Shown here: one piece after another, positions 11,130-22,920 of the stretch
Numbering within the stretch: position 1 is the first letter of the stretch
How the letters are laid out: each line of letters starts with the position of its first letter
NCBI RefSeq assembly: GCF_958450345.1
Contig: NC_088780.1
Location: 41,532,033 to 41,596,032, forward strand
Reading direction: 5' to 3'
Length of the DNA stretch: 64,000 nucleotides
From: Calliphora vicina
Taxonomy: Eukaryota; Arthropoda; Insecta; Diptera; Calliphoridae
Position numbers and translations under genes: made by a program
Notes under the pieces: generated by a model
Told to the model about the DNA's origin: nothing
Seen by the model: only the letters and a program-made list of their open reading frames with translations
The model's database searches: none

Positions 11130-11605
11130 ATCAGTCAGGAACAGGTTGAGTTTGTTGACAAATCATGGTTTCCAACTGCAAAATATTTTGGAATAAACCT
11201 GGAATCAGTCAAAACTAAAATAAACATATTTAAGTCAAACGTTATATCTGTTTTGCTTCATAGCTGCGAAACGTGGCTGACAACAATAGCACTGAACTGT
11301 AAACTATAAGGTTTTACAATCTGGTGGCCAAACGTCAGAAAATGCAACATTGAGCCTATCCAAAATATTATTAAAAGAAAAAAGTTGAAATGATTCGGGC
11401 ACACTCTTATGCAGGATCCAGATGAAACAAGCTGCCAAGCCCTAGATTGAAATCCACAAGGCAATAGAAGAAGAGGTCCATCACATGGAAAAGAAGCTTG
11501 CTTAAAGACATCAAAAACATGCTGGAGTGAAATGAAAGTAATTGCGAATGCTCGAATATCTTGGAGACATTTTGTTGAGGGCCTTTGCTTCACTGGGAGT
11601 TAAGC
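11130..11605 (+). pseudogene. LINE reverse transcriptase C-terminal relic
   Basis: Plus-strand pieces give KTKINIFKSNVISVLLHSCE with a TW following, the conserved 'TKLRIFNSNV..VLLYGCETW' end of a LINE RT domain. After a deletion come GHTLMQDPDET, QALD.NPQG, RRGP, and ISWRHFVEGLC followed by a stop. This is the typical 'QALDWNPQGKRKRGRP...W......LC' tail of insect non-LTR elements. Several stops and frame changes show it is dead and strongly shortened. The exact clade cannot be fixed from this tail. Confidence 0.75.
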
Positions 11606-11949
11606 GGACTGAAGATGAAGGAATTTGTATTAAATTCCTATTATCTCTATAACCAATCGAGACACAATAATACTTTAGGAAAATCCATAGAAATTTAATT
11701 TAATTTTAATTTTCAATGCAATATCCTCTTTAGACAATAACTTATTTTCTAGAAAAAAACATTTGAACTTTGGTTCATGATATATATGGGATCATGTATG
11801 ACACATTTGGTTAATTTACAAGGACTCCTAGCATGTCATATTGTCATAATGTCTTAATATTTAACAATGGTTTGAAAATGTTTTTATTGATTTCAAGCAA
11901 AAAATTTCCTAAAATACTCTGTATGCTAAGTTTATTTTGTCAATTCACA

Positions 11950-12205
11950 AGGTCTCTTATCAGTCATATTGTCATAATGTCCTAATATATCACGACTCGG
12001 CAGCTCGGCTTAACCGACTCTTAGGCATTCGGCGCAGGTCTCTTCTGGTCGGTTACGATAATACAATAAACATAGCATACATATGTATTAGTGTGTTGTG
12101 TTTTCATAACCAGCCAGAAGAGACCTGTGACGAACACCTAAGAGTCTGTTAAACCGAGTCGTAAAATATTAGGACATTATGACACTACGATATGATAGGC
12201 ACACG
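11950..12205. repeat. Long imperfect palindrome (~120-base arms), MITE-like
   Basis: The left arm reads GTCATAATGTCCTAATAT, ACGACTCGG, CTCTTAGG, AGGTCTCTTCTGG. The right arm is the reverse complement with mismatches (CCAGAAGAGACCT, CCTAAGAG, CCGAGTCGT, ATATTAGGACATTATGAC). The loop lies around 12060-12105. A direct copy of the outer arm sequence (gtcatattgtcataatgtc) occurs about 110 bases upstream at 11838-11865. No clear target duplication. Confidence 0.8.
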
Positions 12206-12299
12206 CAAACTACAAACTAGAACTTTGAACCTCTGCAAAAATCATACTGAAGCGAATTTTGAGCTTCAAATTTTGTATAAGCATAGATAACATATCAAC

Positions 12300-12599
12300 T
12301 ACATAGAAAAAACTATTTTTTAAACCGTTTCAATTCAAATATATATATATTTTTGGTATTTTTTGTGTTTTCAATTACGAAAATTATCTATTCAATAATT
12401 TTTGTATTTAAAGTTCAACCAATAACGAAAATTATATATTCAATTCACAAACTTATCAAATTCAAAACTCAAAATTCAATAGAAAATACAAGAAAATTTT
12501 GTTTTTGAGCACATGAATACTTGATTTAATTATGAAATAATTGAAACCAGTTCAATATGTGATAAATGTTTGAATTGAAATATAATTTTTTCTGTGTAA
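12300..12599. mobile_element. MITE with ACA(C/T)AGAAAAAA ends
   Basis: The left end is TACATAGAAAAAACTAT, followed by TTTCAATTCAAATAT. Read from the right, the other end is TACACAGAAAAAATTAT, followed by TTTCAATTCAAA. The outer TA on both sides could be a TA duplication. The interior is AT-rich with repeated 'aaattcaa' words and no gene. Confidence 0.6.
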
Positions 12600-13887
12600 A
12601 TATTATAGAAATCAGGAGATCTAAGTTTTGAAAATTCTCATTTTTGCTCCAAATTGCTTTCAGTTCTCCGTATTGTTGCAATAAACTCTATAATTCACAT
12701 GCTTGGATCACTCAACTATACTAAAAAATGTTGTATGGTTTCTTTTCAACAAATTACTATGTTTATAATATGTTTTGGTCAAATATAATACATAATCATT
12801 TAAAGTACCAAAATCAAACTATTCTTTCATTAAAGTGAGTTTCTTTGTAGAATTTCTTCCTATGTTTCTGTTTCATTAATTTTAATTAAATTTTCTGCAC
12901 TTGCCTAACATAAATCAATATGATAATTACCCTGTATTTCTATATGTACATAAATATATTTATATGGACAATAAACGTACATTTAAAGGCAATTAAAATT
13001 CAAGCAAATGTCTCTAATGCCAACAACTAAGAGCCCTACACTGGGTTGAGATGAATTAGAAGCAATTTTTATCCACTACGTGTGAGATAATAAAATTTAT
13101 TTAACTTATTCGTTTATTTCCAGAAACTTCTATATAGTTTGTACTATAACGAACTATACGAAACTAATCACGATTTTGGATTCTTGGCAGATTCTATTTT
13201 AAACGATATGTGTAAAAGGTTAACATTTATCTCCAAATATCTGATATTTCAAATAAAATTTATTGATAAATTTATCATTTAGCCACAACAAAGTAATTAA
13301 ATGTTTTTTTTTATAAAACAAACGCAACGATAGATCTAACATACTTCATTTAGTAGAAGAACTAAGTAGTAAAGAAGTGCAAAATAATAAAATACGAACA
13401 GAGAAACATTATTGTAACTTTATATTTAACAAGTACATATATATTATATAACATTAACACTTATATAACAATTAATTATCAGTAAATTCCCTATTTACGA
13501 TAGACAATAAAATAATATTAGAAAGTCATTAAAATTGACAACATACAAAAGACAAGATAAATAATATATAAATAACAATTTTAAATGGAATTTTCTTTTT
13601 GCCCAGAAACAACAACTAGAGATAAAGAGACATTTATAGGATTGAACATTACAATGGAAATAAAGAACAAACAACGAACAGAGTTTCTTAATGGAAGGTT
13701 ATATTGAAAATGTCAAAACAGTTATATATTTTTTTTAATTTTAAATTAAGCATTTAAAATTTAAAGAACAAAGAAGTTTTTTAATTTTTAAAATACTTTG
13801 ATTTACAAACCTAATTCACTGTAATACTGCACAGTTCGATAGCAAAAAGAGTGTTAATAAATCTGGATATTCTAGACTACTAATCGG
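12600..13887. other. AT-rich stretch, no gene seen
   Basis: No coding signal or transposon terminus recognised. Confidence 0.5.
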
Positions 13888-14015
13888 CTTGCAAAATAAT
13901 GTATGAACGAATAGTAGAAGAGGACATCAGAGGATTCTCTGACCGCCCTGGAATATAAATGTGTCAAAGTCGCCCACCTCTGGTTATGTAAATTTTGTAC
14001 AGCTTGTAACTTGTG
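13888..14015 (+). repeat. R3 repeat, copy 1
   Basis: About 125 bases shared with 48097-48215: 'gcaaaa.ta..tat.aacgaatag', 'tagtagag', 'tgtcaaagtcg.cc.cctctgg', 'ttgtaac'. The small 62-codon frame over it is not supported by the second copy. Origin unknown. Confidence 0.6.
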
Positions 14016-14309
14016 CAAATATGAACATATTTTAATAAGAAAAACCTTGTTATAATGCAAGTTAGAATGTTTATTTGAATAATTTATATCTTATAGTTTC
14101 AAATATATTTAAGTTAAAATTTATAAATTTTCATTTTTTACCTTGACGAAAAAATCTTCGGTAATGATCAAAGTCGTTAAAAATAATCAAAGCCAAATTG
14201 GAGCTTAATTGTTTCTAATAATTTTTACATATTTTTCAATCGATATTCTACGTTTATCATTAAGGTTGTTCACGGTTGCTTGGTTTTCGGGTTATCTTTT
14301 TATAAAATT

Positions 14310-14840
14310 ATAAAAATAACTTCTGTGTACCATGAACACCATATAGTATATATATTCTGGATATATTCTGGATCGCGAAGTTGATATAGCCATGTCCGTC
14401 TGTATGTTGAAATCAACTTTCCGTAGCTCTTAAATAACTGCCAAGCAACCGAGCTCGGTTGCTATATATTAAATCGGACCAGAAATAGCTGAGATATAAA
14501 TAAAAAAACCGGGACAGCCTCGATCTATATCTGGATTAAGTCATTAATATAGACAATATGGATATCTAATGGCAGATATTTCAAAGTCCATTGCAACGAT
14601 GTTATAGTAATTTGGCCATACAATGGGTCAAAATCGGGAAAAGTAAAATTAGTTTGTTATACCTTTTTTTACACTAATAAATTTAAAATTTTAAAAAAAA
14701 AATTTTAATAATTTGGAAAATATTTTTTTTTTTAAATTTTGTTATTATTTATTTAAATTATTTAAAATTTGTATTTTAAAGTATAATATGGTGAAGGGTA
14801 TATAAGATTCGGCACAGCCGAATATCGCTCTCTTACTTGT
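14310..14840 (-). repeat. R2 repeat, near full length
   Basis: On the minus strand it begins at 14840 with ACAAGTAAGAGAGCGATATT, the hairpin TTCGGCTGTGCCGAA, and TATATACCCTTCACC. It then matches the R2 copy at 18131-20500 (hundreds of bases including 'cattg.gaccaatttactat', 'ccatattgtctat', 'gacttaatccagatat', 'cgagg.tgtcc.ggtttttt'). It ends near 14310 with 'gtccgtctgtatgttgaaa'. Internal sequence is very A/T rich. Confidence 0.85.
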
Positions 14841-15051
14841 TAAATAGTTTCTCTTCATAGATGCAAATGTTAAAGTATTTTACATTTATAGACAGAGCAG
14901 ATACCAAGCAGTGCCATGTATTGATGAAAAACTAGTGGCCATTATCTTCTGAAAATATATTTTTAAACGATATAATTTCTAAACGTACATTTTCGAATTT
15001 ACAATTGCCCGTGGATTTGTAACTCGCAATCGCATTGTACCATCTAGACAC

Positions 15052-16108
15052 TAGGGTATTCAATCGATTAACCGTTAATCGGTTAACCGATTAATTTTAG
15101 ACGGTTAACTGTTCGAATAATTTGAAATTGTAGATTTTTAAATAACAAATAAACCGATTAATTTGTGTCGATTAACCGATTAACCGAAAATCCTTGTTTT
15201 TGCACTTAAAAAAATGCTTTTGTATTTATTTAACCGTTTCAATTCAAATACAAATTTCAAATTAAAATTAGATATTTTTTGAACATCCTATAAACATGAT
15301 TAGTGAGTTGTATAACAACTGACATATTTAATTTACAAGTATTTGAAACTTTGTTTATATTTACATGTATAGACGAAATTTTTTTTGAAATTAATCTTTT
15401 ATCATAAATAAAGGAAGCTGTTAAATTAATCAAAATCTAAAACAATCCAAAAAGGAATATTCTTTATCATGCTTTTGAGAGTTTTTTTCCAAGAAAAGTT
15501 TTATTAAATCTAAAGAAAAAAATCGTTTAAATTATATTCTTTTTATAAAAGATTATTTCAGAAGATCTCACTAAAACCCTAAAAAAACTCACACATCGCT
15601 AATTTGCTGCAACAACGTCATAATTCAAAAGAAGTCGTTTCGAGAAAAACGTCTTTGAATACTTTATGACATTTTACTATTTCTTATATAAATGTTCAAC
15701 ATATCATGCGATTTCAGAAATATAAATAGTAGATGTTAATACCTTTCTAATCTGTATTTAACCCAAATTTTTACTTATTAAATATACGAGAAAACATGAA
15801 TTTTAATTTTGATGTTTACCACAAAAAAACACTCTCAGACAAAAAATAATTAACTTTTTTGAAAACTGATAAAACTATATGAAAGATTATAGAACAGCGC
15901 ATATTTTGTATTAAACACGGATTTTGAGTTATGTCGTTGTTGCAGTAAGTAGGCGATATGTATTTTCAATTTAAAATTAAAAGAGAAATTATTCGGTTAA
16001 TCGAATAATTTTAAATTAACCGATTATTAACCGAATAAATCTAAACCTCGATTAATTATTTGCTCGATTAACCGATTAAACCAGAAACGCGATTAATTGA
16101 ATACCCTA
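15052..16108. mobile_element. Complete non-autonomous hAT-like element, copy 1 (1057 bp)
   Basis: Ends are TAGGGTATTCAAT and ATTGAATACCCTA. The exact 8-bp target duplication CTAGACAC lies at 15044-15051 and 16109-16116. Inside each end are several copies, in both directions, of a TTAACCGATTAA-type word. The 8-bp duplication and a TAGGG terminus fit the hAT superfamily. No transposase is readable. Copy 2 is at 56460-57389. Copy 1 has about 150 extra bases near 15830-15985 that copy 2 lacks. Confidence 0.92.
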
Positions 16109-16116
16109 CTAGACAC

Positions 16117-18130
16117 GTCTTTGTAGAGTACTTGAGCATGATAAATTGCAACAATATCTGAATAAAATTACAGAATAGTATTTTTAAAGATATTACAGAA
16201 GTCATTCATTGGCCTTATACGGCAGTGCATCAACAACTTTACTCAGATATTTGGTGTGTGTCGGCAACGAATATAGTCCAATAAGTTGCAAGTTGTGTAT
16301 ACTAATCATATTAAACACAGAGCCCAGGAAGATATCACGATTCCAAAGTATTTATTTAGTGGTAAAGAATAGATCGCAGGTGAAGCCACATAATATTCTC
16401 TATTTAAATAGAAATACAAAAAAATTAACAAAATTCAAATAAATTTTTTGAAACAAATTTGTATTATTTTCCAACACTAGAAATAAGCAAAGTTGGTTAT
16501 ATTTTTCAACGAATTTTTTTTTGTTGTTGAAATAACTAAATAATAACATTACCAGCCAACTATGAACAACCTTATTTTTTATTTAGGGGACGAAATGGCT
16601 TATGTAGAAATATATGTTAATATCATTACATATAAATTATTTATTGATATAGAGGTTATATAGGGGTTGAGGATCGGTCTTGCAAAAGTTGGTAGAAAGT
16701 TTTAAGTTCATACAAAACTTGTTTATGTCCAATTTTATTACGATATTAGTTATTATAAGACAATCATGATTGTTCAAGTACTTTTTTTATATATTATTTG
16801 GTTCAACGTTGGAAACAAATATAGCATTTTCTGTTTTGCTACAATTTTATTCCGCATAATGCTTGTAAACGTTTCGTTTTGTTACTAAAATTTTGTAAGT
16901 TGAAGACGCGAAAAAAGATAGGTCTCCTAAAGTACAAGAGATCATATAGTTAGTGTAAAAGTCTTAAAAATTTAAAAAAGTTGAAGGCCAGAAATGAGTT
17001 TAACTGAAATTAAAACTTCTATCTCCAAAAATAATGTTCTAAAAGTTAAACCTTAAATTTACCTATGTAATGTAAAGACATATTAACAAAACTTCATGAG
17101 ATTGTGAGTGCTTTAGTAATCCTGATGGCTTGGATATATTCACATCTAACCAAGTATTAATGAATAACTTAAGTATCTATTAATTTTCTTATTCAAATTT
17201 AAAAATAAAATTATTATATATTTTCATCTTTAAATAATAAGGTTAGAAACAGCAAGTAGTAATAGTTATAAATGAAAATAATTAAAATAAAAACATTAAT
17301 TATCACACTGGTGTCTAGAATTTTAACTAATGACAAAATAGTTTTTGCACTTTTATGAAAACTTTTTCTTCAGTCACTCTTTTGTGCTGGCAAAAGCGCC
17401 CAGAGGTAAATAAAATATTCGTCTTTTTTCTGCCTTAGTTCATGCTTAACAAACAACCACACAAAGCATAAAATTCCACCTAAATACTGAAGGTCCACTT
17501 TGAATGACAAAAACAAAATAAGGACAGAAAATATGAAATTACTAACCAGTAGGGTGTGTTTTATGTACATCATAAGTTAAATTATTAAAATAGCAGAAAA
17601 TAAAAGGTGGAAAAAAAATATCGCAATTTAATGAAATGAAAAAAATCTCAAAGTTCTGCGGAATTCTAAAAGGATTAAAATTAAATACCCACTACCCTAA
17701 ATAAAAAAAAAGAAAAATAATAATGTGAAAAGATGACAGCGGAAACCGGAAGAACAAAAGGTGACACCGGGACTTATAATTTGATAAGTAAACAAAAATT
17801 ATTGCAGAAGAAGGAGAAGTAAGCAAGCAAGCAAGTTTTTTTTTAATAAAACGGAAATGAGTTATTGAAAGACTAAACAAAAAAGGCAATTGAAAACAAA
17901 ATTTTAATACTTATATACACTGTGTGTCATAGCCATAAACTCACCATTGGTAGAGCTCATATCTAGATTTAAGAAAATATATTTCGAATAAAATCACTTT
18001 ATAATGTAAGAATAACTATAAGAAGAACATTAAAATAAAATCAAAAATTTGGATTTATTGAACATTGTTATATATTAATTACGGAAGATTGCAACAGCTA
18101 GTGTTTCATAACTGTAAACGCTTTTTAAAA
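16117..18130. other. AT-rich stretch, no gene seen
   Basis: Short frames at 16209-16442 (+), 17370-17573 (-) and 17692-17889 (-) have no recognisable content, and their composition resembles translated AT-rich DNA. Confidence 0.5.
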
Positions 18131-18454
18131 AACAGGTAAGAGAGCTATATTCGGCTGTGCCGAATCTTATATACCCTTCAACAAATTATATTTCAAAATA
18201 CAAATTTTAAATATTTTTAAGTAAACAAAATTTTTTTTCCAAAGTTTTTTTTTAAATTTTTTGGAAAATTTGTTTAAAAAATAAAACTAAAATTTTTTTT
18301 TTTGGTGAACAAAAAATTTTTTTTTCCGATTTTAACCCATTGTAGGTCCAATTTACTATGGTGGTCTTAAATACGTCGTTGCAAAGGTCTTTGAAATATT
18401 TATCATTAGATTGTCCATATTGTCTATGCTTATGACTTAGTAATCCAGATATAT
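18131..18454 (+). repeat. R2 repeat, left part (split by an insertion)
   Basis: Begins ACAGGTAAGAGAGCTATATT, with the hairpin TTCGGCTGTGCCGAA and TATATACCCTTCA. It is interrupted after '..taatccagatatat' by the transposon at 18455 and resumes at 20216. Confidence 0.88.
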
Positions 18455-18834
18455 CGAGCCCTAACCGCGAAAATAACGTAAGCGCCAAAAATCAAATTTT
18501 ATAGGAGAGAGTTTTTTTTCGTTTTTTTTTTCAAGTTGTGCGAAGGATTTCTTTTAAAATTTTAATGTAGTCTATTAATGGTATCATACATGCGATAAGT
18601 GTATTTTAAAGTTAATTTTGTGAGCAACAAATTTGTTTTGGAGCTTACGTTATTTTTACCGTCTCTATTACAGGCAGCTGAGACTAAATTGTGGCGCATA
18701 CGATAAATGCTTTACAAAGAAAAAATATTTTCTTAAGTTTCGAAAAAATATATTTTCTAAATTAAACATATGTTATAAATCATACTATATTATGTTATAA
18801 AGATTTAACATAATATAGTAGGTGCTTAGGAAAT

Positions 18835-19306
18835 TAAGGCACATCTTCTTCATATGTTTCGTTTAAGGCGTCTTTAATATTTTGGGAATGTTTTAGGCCA
18901 ATATATTCGTTATGAAAACATTGAGGAATACTATTTTTATTGCAAAGAGTTTTTATATCAGTGAATTTATGTGACGAAATTTTTAATTCTGTGTTGTATA
19001 GCGGAAAAGGTTCACGGACCGTAGAAGTATTTAAATCAATGTTAATAGTCTTCTCCTCGCTATTGTCTAAATAGATGTATTTAATTGTAATCTTATTTTC
19101 TTTGGAAGAAGCAGATCAGAAAACATTTTCCAGTTTAGAAAATCAGAGTGCTTTAACGATATACACTCATAACCGTAAGGGTTTGTTCTTGCACTTCGAA
19201 TAACTGTAGACCACTCAATAGGAACCCATACATTTCGGTTTCGAGTAAATGATTCTATTGTGCTGTGAATAGAATCTACAGGCATCATGGTAAGACTCAG
19301 ATTCAC
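18835..19306 (-). pseudogene. C-terminal part of a transposase-like protein (GHT/DS.HS.IE type)
   Basis: Minus strand from 19306: MMPVDSIHSTIESFTRNRNV, then WVPIEWSTVIRSAR, then NPYGYECISLKHSDFLNWK. After a frameshift near 19095 it continues KENKITIKYIYLDN, VREPFPLYNTELKISSHKF, IPQCFHNEYIGLKHSQNI and a stop near 18838. The D-S-(I/V)-HS-IE core, the W...R.A R..PY block, the F.DW region and a PLY/LP(I)S..K..DL..IP tail are what I know from large uncharacterised arthropod and cnidarian proteins that appear transposon-borne. The frame is closed by one frameshift and lacks its upstream part, which lies beyond the R1 insertion. The tail pairs with the relic at 5390-5710. Confidence 0.6.
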
Positions 19307-19763
19307 TTTCTGAGTCGATTAAACGATGTCCGTCCGTCCGTCCGTCTGGCTGTCCATGTAAAGCTTGTGCGCATAGTACAGGTCACAATTTTGTACATAT
19401 AATTTGTTCGGCCCAAAGACGGAGCCTATTGAAACTGGCTGAAATGTCCTACCGAAATTGGACTTTATCGGACATAAATGTTTAATTTATATGGATATAT
19501 CCACAAATTTCGCTCCAAATAAGTCTTATATATACGGAATTCATGTCACCAAATGTTATTGTGATGGGCCCATAATTAGTTATAGCTCCCATATAAGACC
19601 CGCTTCCAAAAATCACTTTAACGTGCATAAATCTCTTAAAAATGTTGGTATACACATAAAATTCAACATAGTTAATTCTAATATAGACATAAATCTCAAG
19701 TCTCTTTTTCTTAGTGTAGGGTATTATATGGTCGGGCTTGACCAACCATACTTACTTACTTGT
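19297..19763 (+). repeat. R1 repeat, 5'-truncated, inserted in the transposon
   Basis: Starts inside R1 at 'aatcactttctgagtcgat', passes the 'gtccgtccgtccgtc' box, and ends with the R1 terminal hairpin region (GGTCGGGCTTGACC, then ACTTACTTACTTG). It separates the transposase-like fragments at 18835-19306 and 19765-19992, so it came after them. Confidence 0.88.
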
Positions 19764-19764
19764 T

Positions 19765-19992
19765 TTACTATGAAGCATATTCAAAACTTTGTGAAGGTCG
19801 GAACTATCACATAAAAACAAAACATTTTCCCTTTGTTTTTGTTCCTTCAAAAAAATTCTTAAACTTAAATTCTTCTGTTTGGATGTGACTGTTGTCTAAA
19901 TTTTTTCCTTGATCACATTTAGTACATCTATCTTTTTGTATTTCAATTTCTTTTGATTTTCTCTCTAGTTCTTTGGCTACTCTTACTTTCAT
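19765..19992 (-). pseudogene. Upstream fragment of the same transposase-like protein
   Basis: A minus-strand frame starts MKVRVAKELERKSKEIEIQK, has one C..C pair (DRCTKCDQGKN), and after a frameshift near 19812 ends KCFVF, LCDSSDLHKVLNMLHSK. The 'FDLQKVL.TP'-like ending matches the start of the catalytic core in the protein type described for 18835-19306. The middle of the protein is missing between this piece and the C-terminal piece, even allowing for the R1 insertion, so the element had an internal deletion. Confidence 0.5.
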
Positions 19993-20215
19993 TTACCGCC
20001 CCTTTTTGCTTTTATGTCGCTTACGTTATTTTTTCGGTAAAGCAAAAAGGTGAGTGTCGCTTACGATATAATTGAAATTGCGATATCTCTGTATATATAA
20101 ACACTTAATTTTCATTATTTCGTGTGTTGATGTGCACGAAAGTTTTCTATCGATTTTCATTAAAAAGTCAATTTTGAAAAAATGGCGCTTACGTTATTTT
20201 TGCGGTTAGGGCTCG

Positions 20216-20500
20216 ATATGTATGTCAAAAATAGGTCAAAAATCGAGGTTGTCCTGGTTTTTTCCTCATATCTCAGCCATTTGTGGATCGATTTTGCTGA
20301 TTTTAAATAGGAAAATTCTCGAAAGCATGTCTGACAGAATTATTGAAGATTTCAACAGACAGACATCGACTCCGCTATCTATAAGGATCCAGAATATATA
20401 TATTTTATAGGGTCGGAAAATTATATTGTATAAATTACAAACGGAATGACAAACTTATATAACCTAACTTATAAACCTTCACGAAAGTGAAGGGTATAAA
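20216..20500 (+). repeat. R2 repeat, right part
   Basis: Resumes 'gtcaaaaataggtc', 'tgtcctggttttttcc', 'catatctcagccat', 'cagacagacatcg', and ends with the hairpin CTTCACGAAAGTGAAG followed by GGTATAAA. Confidence 0.85.
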
Positions 20501-20584
20501 AATTAACAAAATTTGTGGAAAACTGAAAGATAAAATACAAATTACAGATTTCAGATTTGTGTACAACTTTGGTTTGATAACGAT

Positions 20585-21160
20585 ATGTTTTAGATATTTA
20601 TAAAGGTAAATGTCTTTTTCGGAAGTGGTCGTTATGTGGGAACTATGACCAATAATGGGCCAGTCTCCAACAGATTTATGAGTATTTTTCTACTATTCTG
20701 TAGGCATTTATACACCATAGCACCATATTTCGGAAAGAAATTTGTATGGGGACTAGGAAAAATCTTGGACCGATTTTTATCATTTTCAACAGAGTTTAGT
20801 TTCTTTAGGGATTTTTTCTTAGAATTCTTCATAAATAACGATTTTTTCTATACGCTTGTTGACCAAATAAAACTAACACACCCTAATGCTCATCCATTTT
20901 ATTTATATTATTCAACATTTTTTTTAATACTCAAAAATTTAAAATTCAAGAAGAAGGTGCAAGTGCAAGTTATTATCTGGTTAAATACTATACATTGATT
21001 CATATACAATTTTTTTGTTTGTTCTGTTAATTTATCAAAATTTTAACTATAGTTAAAAAATATATTTGAGCGATATTTGAGGCGACTCAGAAAGTGATCT
21101 TTAGAAGTGGACTTTGCAAACACCAGCACAAACGAATAATATCCTCACTATGGTTTCATA
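20585..21160 (-). repeat. Diverged R1 repeat
   Basis: Matches R1 at 'tttttcggaagtgg', 'gggaactatgaccaa', 'tttgtatgggg.ctagg', 'gaccgattt', 'gcgactcagaaagtgat', 'ctcactatgg'. The middle is replaced or highly diverged. The 120-codon plus-strand frame across it is not a gene. Confidence 0.65.
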
Positions 21161-21164
21161 AGGT

Positions 21165-22915
21165 ACAAAAAGTTGACTATTCATAAAACAATCTAAACAA
21201 CGTTCATTTAAACAAGAACTTTATCTGTACGAAGTAAAAAAGCAAGCAGACAATAAAATTGTACGTCACAATAAAGCAATGAAGACGAGAAACTTTCTTT
21301 GGTAATTTTGTTGTTACAAGAAAGGTGTTTCCTTCATTCGCTTACTGGTCCCTGGAACTAACCGCAATATTTTAACTATTGTATATAACGCAAGGAAGTT
21401 TAAACTACGACGACTATGCTAAAGCTTGCACACAATGTAAATAACAATGAAAAAAGCAAAAGAAAAAAAATCAACTGAAAGAACTAAAAAACCACTACTC
21501 AACTGCATCTTAAAGTTATTTTCAACCATTTGCTATGACTCTATTGCTATGGAAGATGTAGTTTTCAGTAAAACTAAGAATAATGCTTCCTTGAATTTTT
21601 AGGTTACAAATGAAAATATTTCTTGTAATTTTGTTCTTAGTTTTTTTTTATTTTTGGTATTTTCATTTCGTTGTTGTTTTCCATCACTTTTCTTTAAAGA
21701 AACCATTTAGTTGGTTAGTTAGTGGCCCCCGGAATTCATTTGTTTCAGTTGGCAAAATTAACGCATTTTTTAGCCAACACCAGATGGTGTTGTGCTAACG
21801 ACGATTAATGCTCGACCTCATCACTGGCAACAAATGCAAAAAATTGAAAAGAGAGAGAGACAAAAAAACTTAAAATTACATAAAATGTTAAAAGACAAAA
21901 CAAACTTAACTGAAATTCATGTGTTAACAGTTGGTGGTTATTTCCTAATTACAAATTACTGAATTACTGAAATAAAAGAAAATTATATTTACAGCCAAGA
22001 CAACCAGAAAGGAAAATAAGACCAACAAAACTTCAGAACATTGTTTGAAGAAATAGCGTAAGGAATAGTATAATTAAGTTTAAATAAAATTATACTTACA
22101 AAATATTTTTTTATGCAGATGGGTTTTGAAATGTTTGTTTGCCATTTAGCAGTTGGGGGAAGTTGAAATTGACAAAATGCTGAATACATTTATCAGAGAA
22201 ATTGTTGTTAGTTCAAATAGTTAGAAATCCAAGGGTGGGAGATTATGTACAGTTGTTTAACTTATAGCTACATAAATGTTACACAGGTACCCAGTTAGCA
22301 TAATAATAAAATCCTACAAAATTTCACCCAGTAGCCTGCACATTCTATAGTTATAATATGTACAGTAAAGTAATAAATGTGTAAAATAAAATCTTGTAAA
22401 ATAATTTTAGTTAAGAAAGCGATATTGATAATACAAATGACAATGAAGACTAAAGTGGCCATCTTCCATCTTTTCCAAAATTATTTTACATCATCAAATA
22501 CATAATGATGAAAATTTGAGTAAGAGTAATAAATTTTGAAAAAAAAATCTAATTGAAAAAAGTGTTTCTATTTCCCTAAGTTAAAGTGTAATATATATCT
22601 GATATCGATAACCCATTATAATTGGATACCAAAAAATCTAAAAATCTGAATGGTTTGAAAATATAAAATATTCAAAATTTGATTATTAATACAAATTTTT
22701 TTCGTTTATTGAACGTGAATATTACAAAAATAAGTTAAGTATTTACCAGTACATTTTTAATCCATATTAACGCAAAGTCACAAAAAGTATTCAAATCTAT
22801 TTCGAATACATCTGGTTCACGAAGTCGAAAGAAATATGAGTCGAACAAATTTTTATGAAAACTATTCGAAAGAATTTTAAAAAGTAAGTTTTTTTCATAG
22901 AAATTTTTCTTTCAA
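21165..22915. other. AT-rich stretch, no gene seen
   Basis: No transposon terminus or domain seen. Short GA run at 21851-21863. Frames at 21610-21798 (+) and 21989-22189 (-) are unrecognised and hydrophobic by AT bias. Confidence 0.5.
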
Positions 22916-22920
22916 CATCG

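Larger units (their letters stand above)
18455..20215 (-). mobile_element. DNA transposon inserted in R2, TIR CGAGCCCTAACCGC, 4-bp ATAT duplication
   Basis: Terminal inverted repeats of about 32 bases with one mismatch: CGAGCCCTAACCGCGAAAAT and AACGTAAGCGCCA at the left, the inverse at 20183-20215. ATAT flanks both sides (18451-18454, 20216-20219). Removing the element and one ATAT restores a continuous R2 sequence. Subterminal copies of GCTTACGTTATTTTT lie at 18643 and 20022. It encodes minus-strand transposase-like fragments and is itself split by R1 at 19297-19763. A 4-bp duplication would fit Sola2 among known superfamilies, but that is a guess. Confidence 0.85.

Noticed and set aside
19458..19814. 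118- and 87-codon frames on opposite strands
   Set aside because: They lie on an R1 repeat. Equivalent frames recur at 30207-30517 and 58909-59222 wherever R1 occurs, with no conserved protein signal.
20636..20998. 120-codon plus-strand frame
   Set aside because: First half is a diverged R1 repeat. The Phe-rich tail reflects T-rich DNA.
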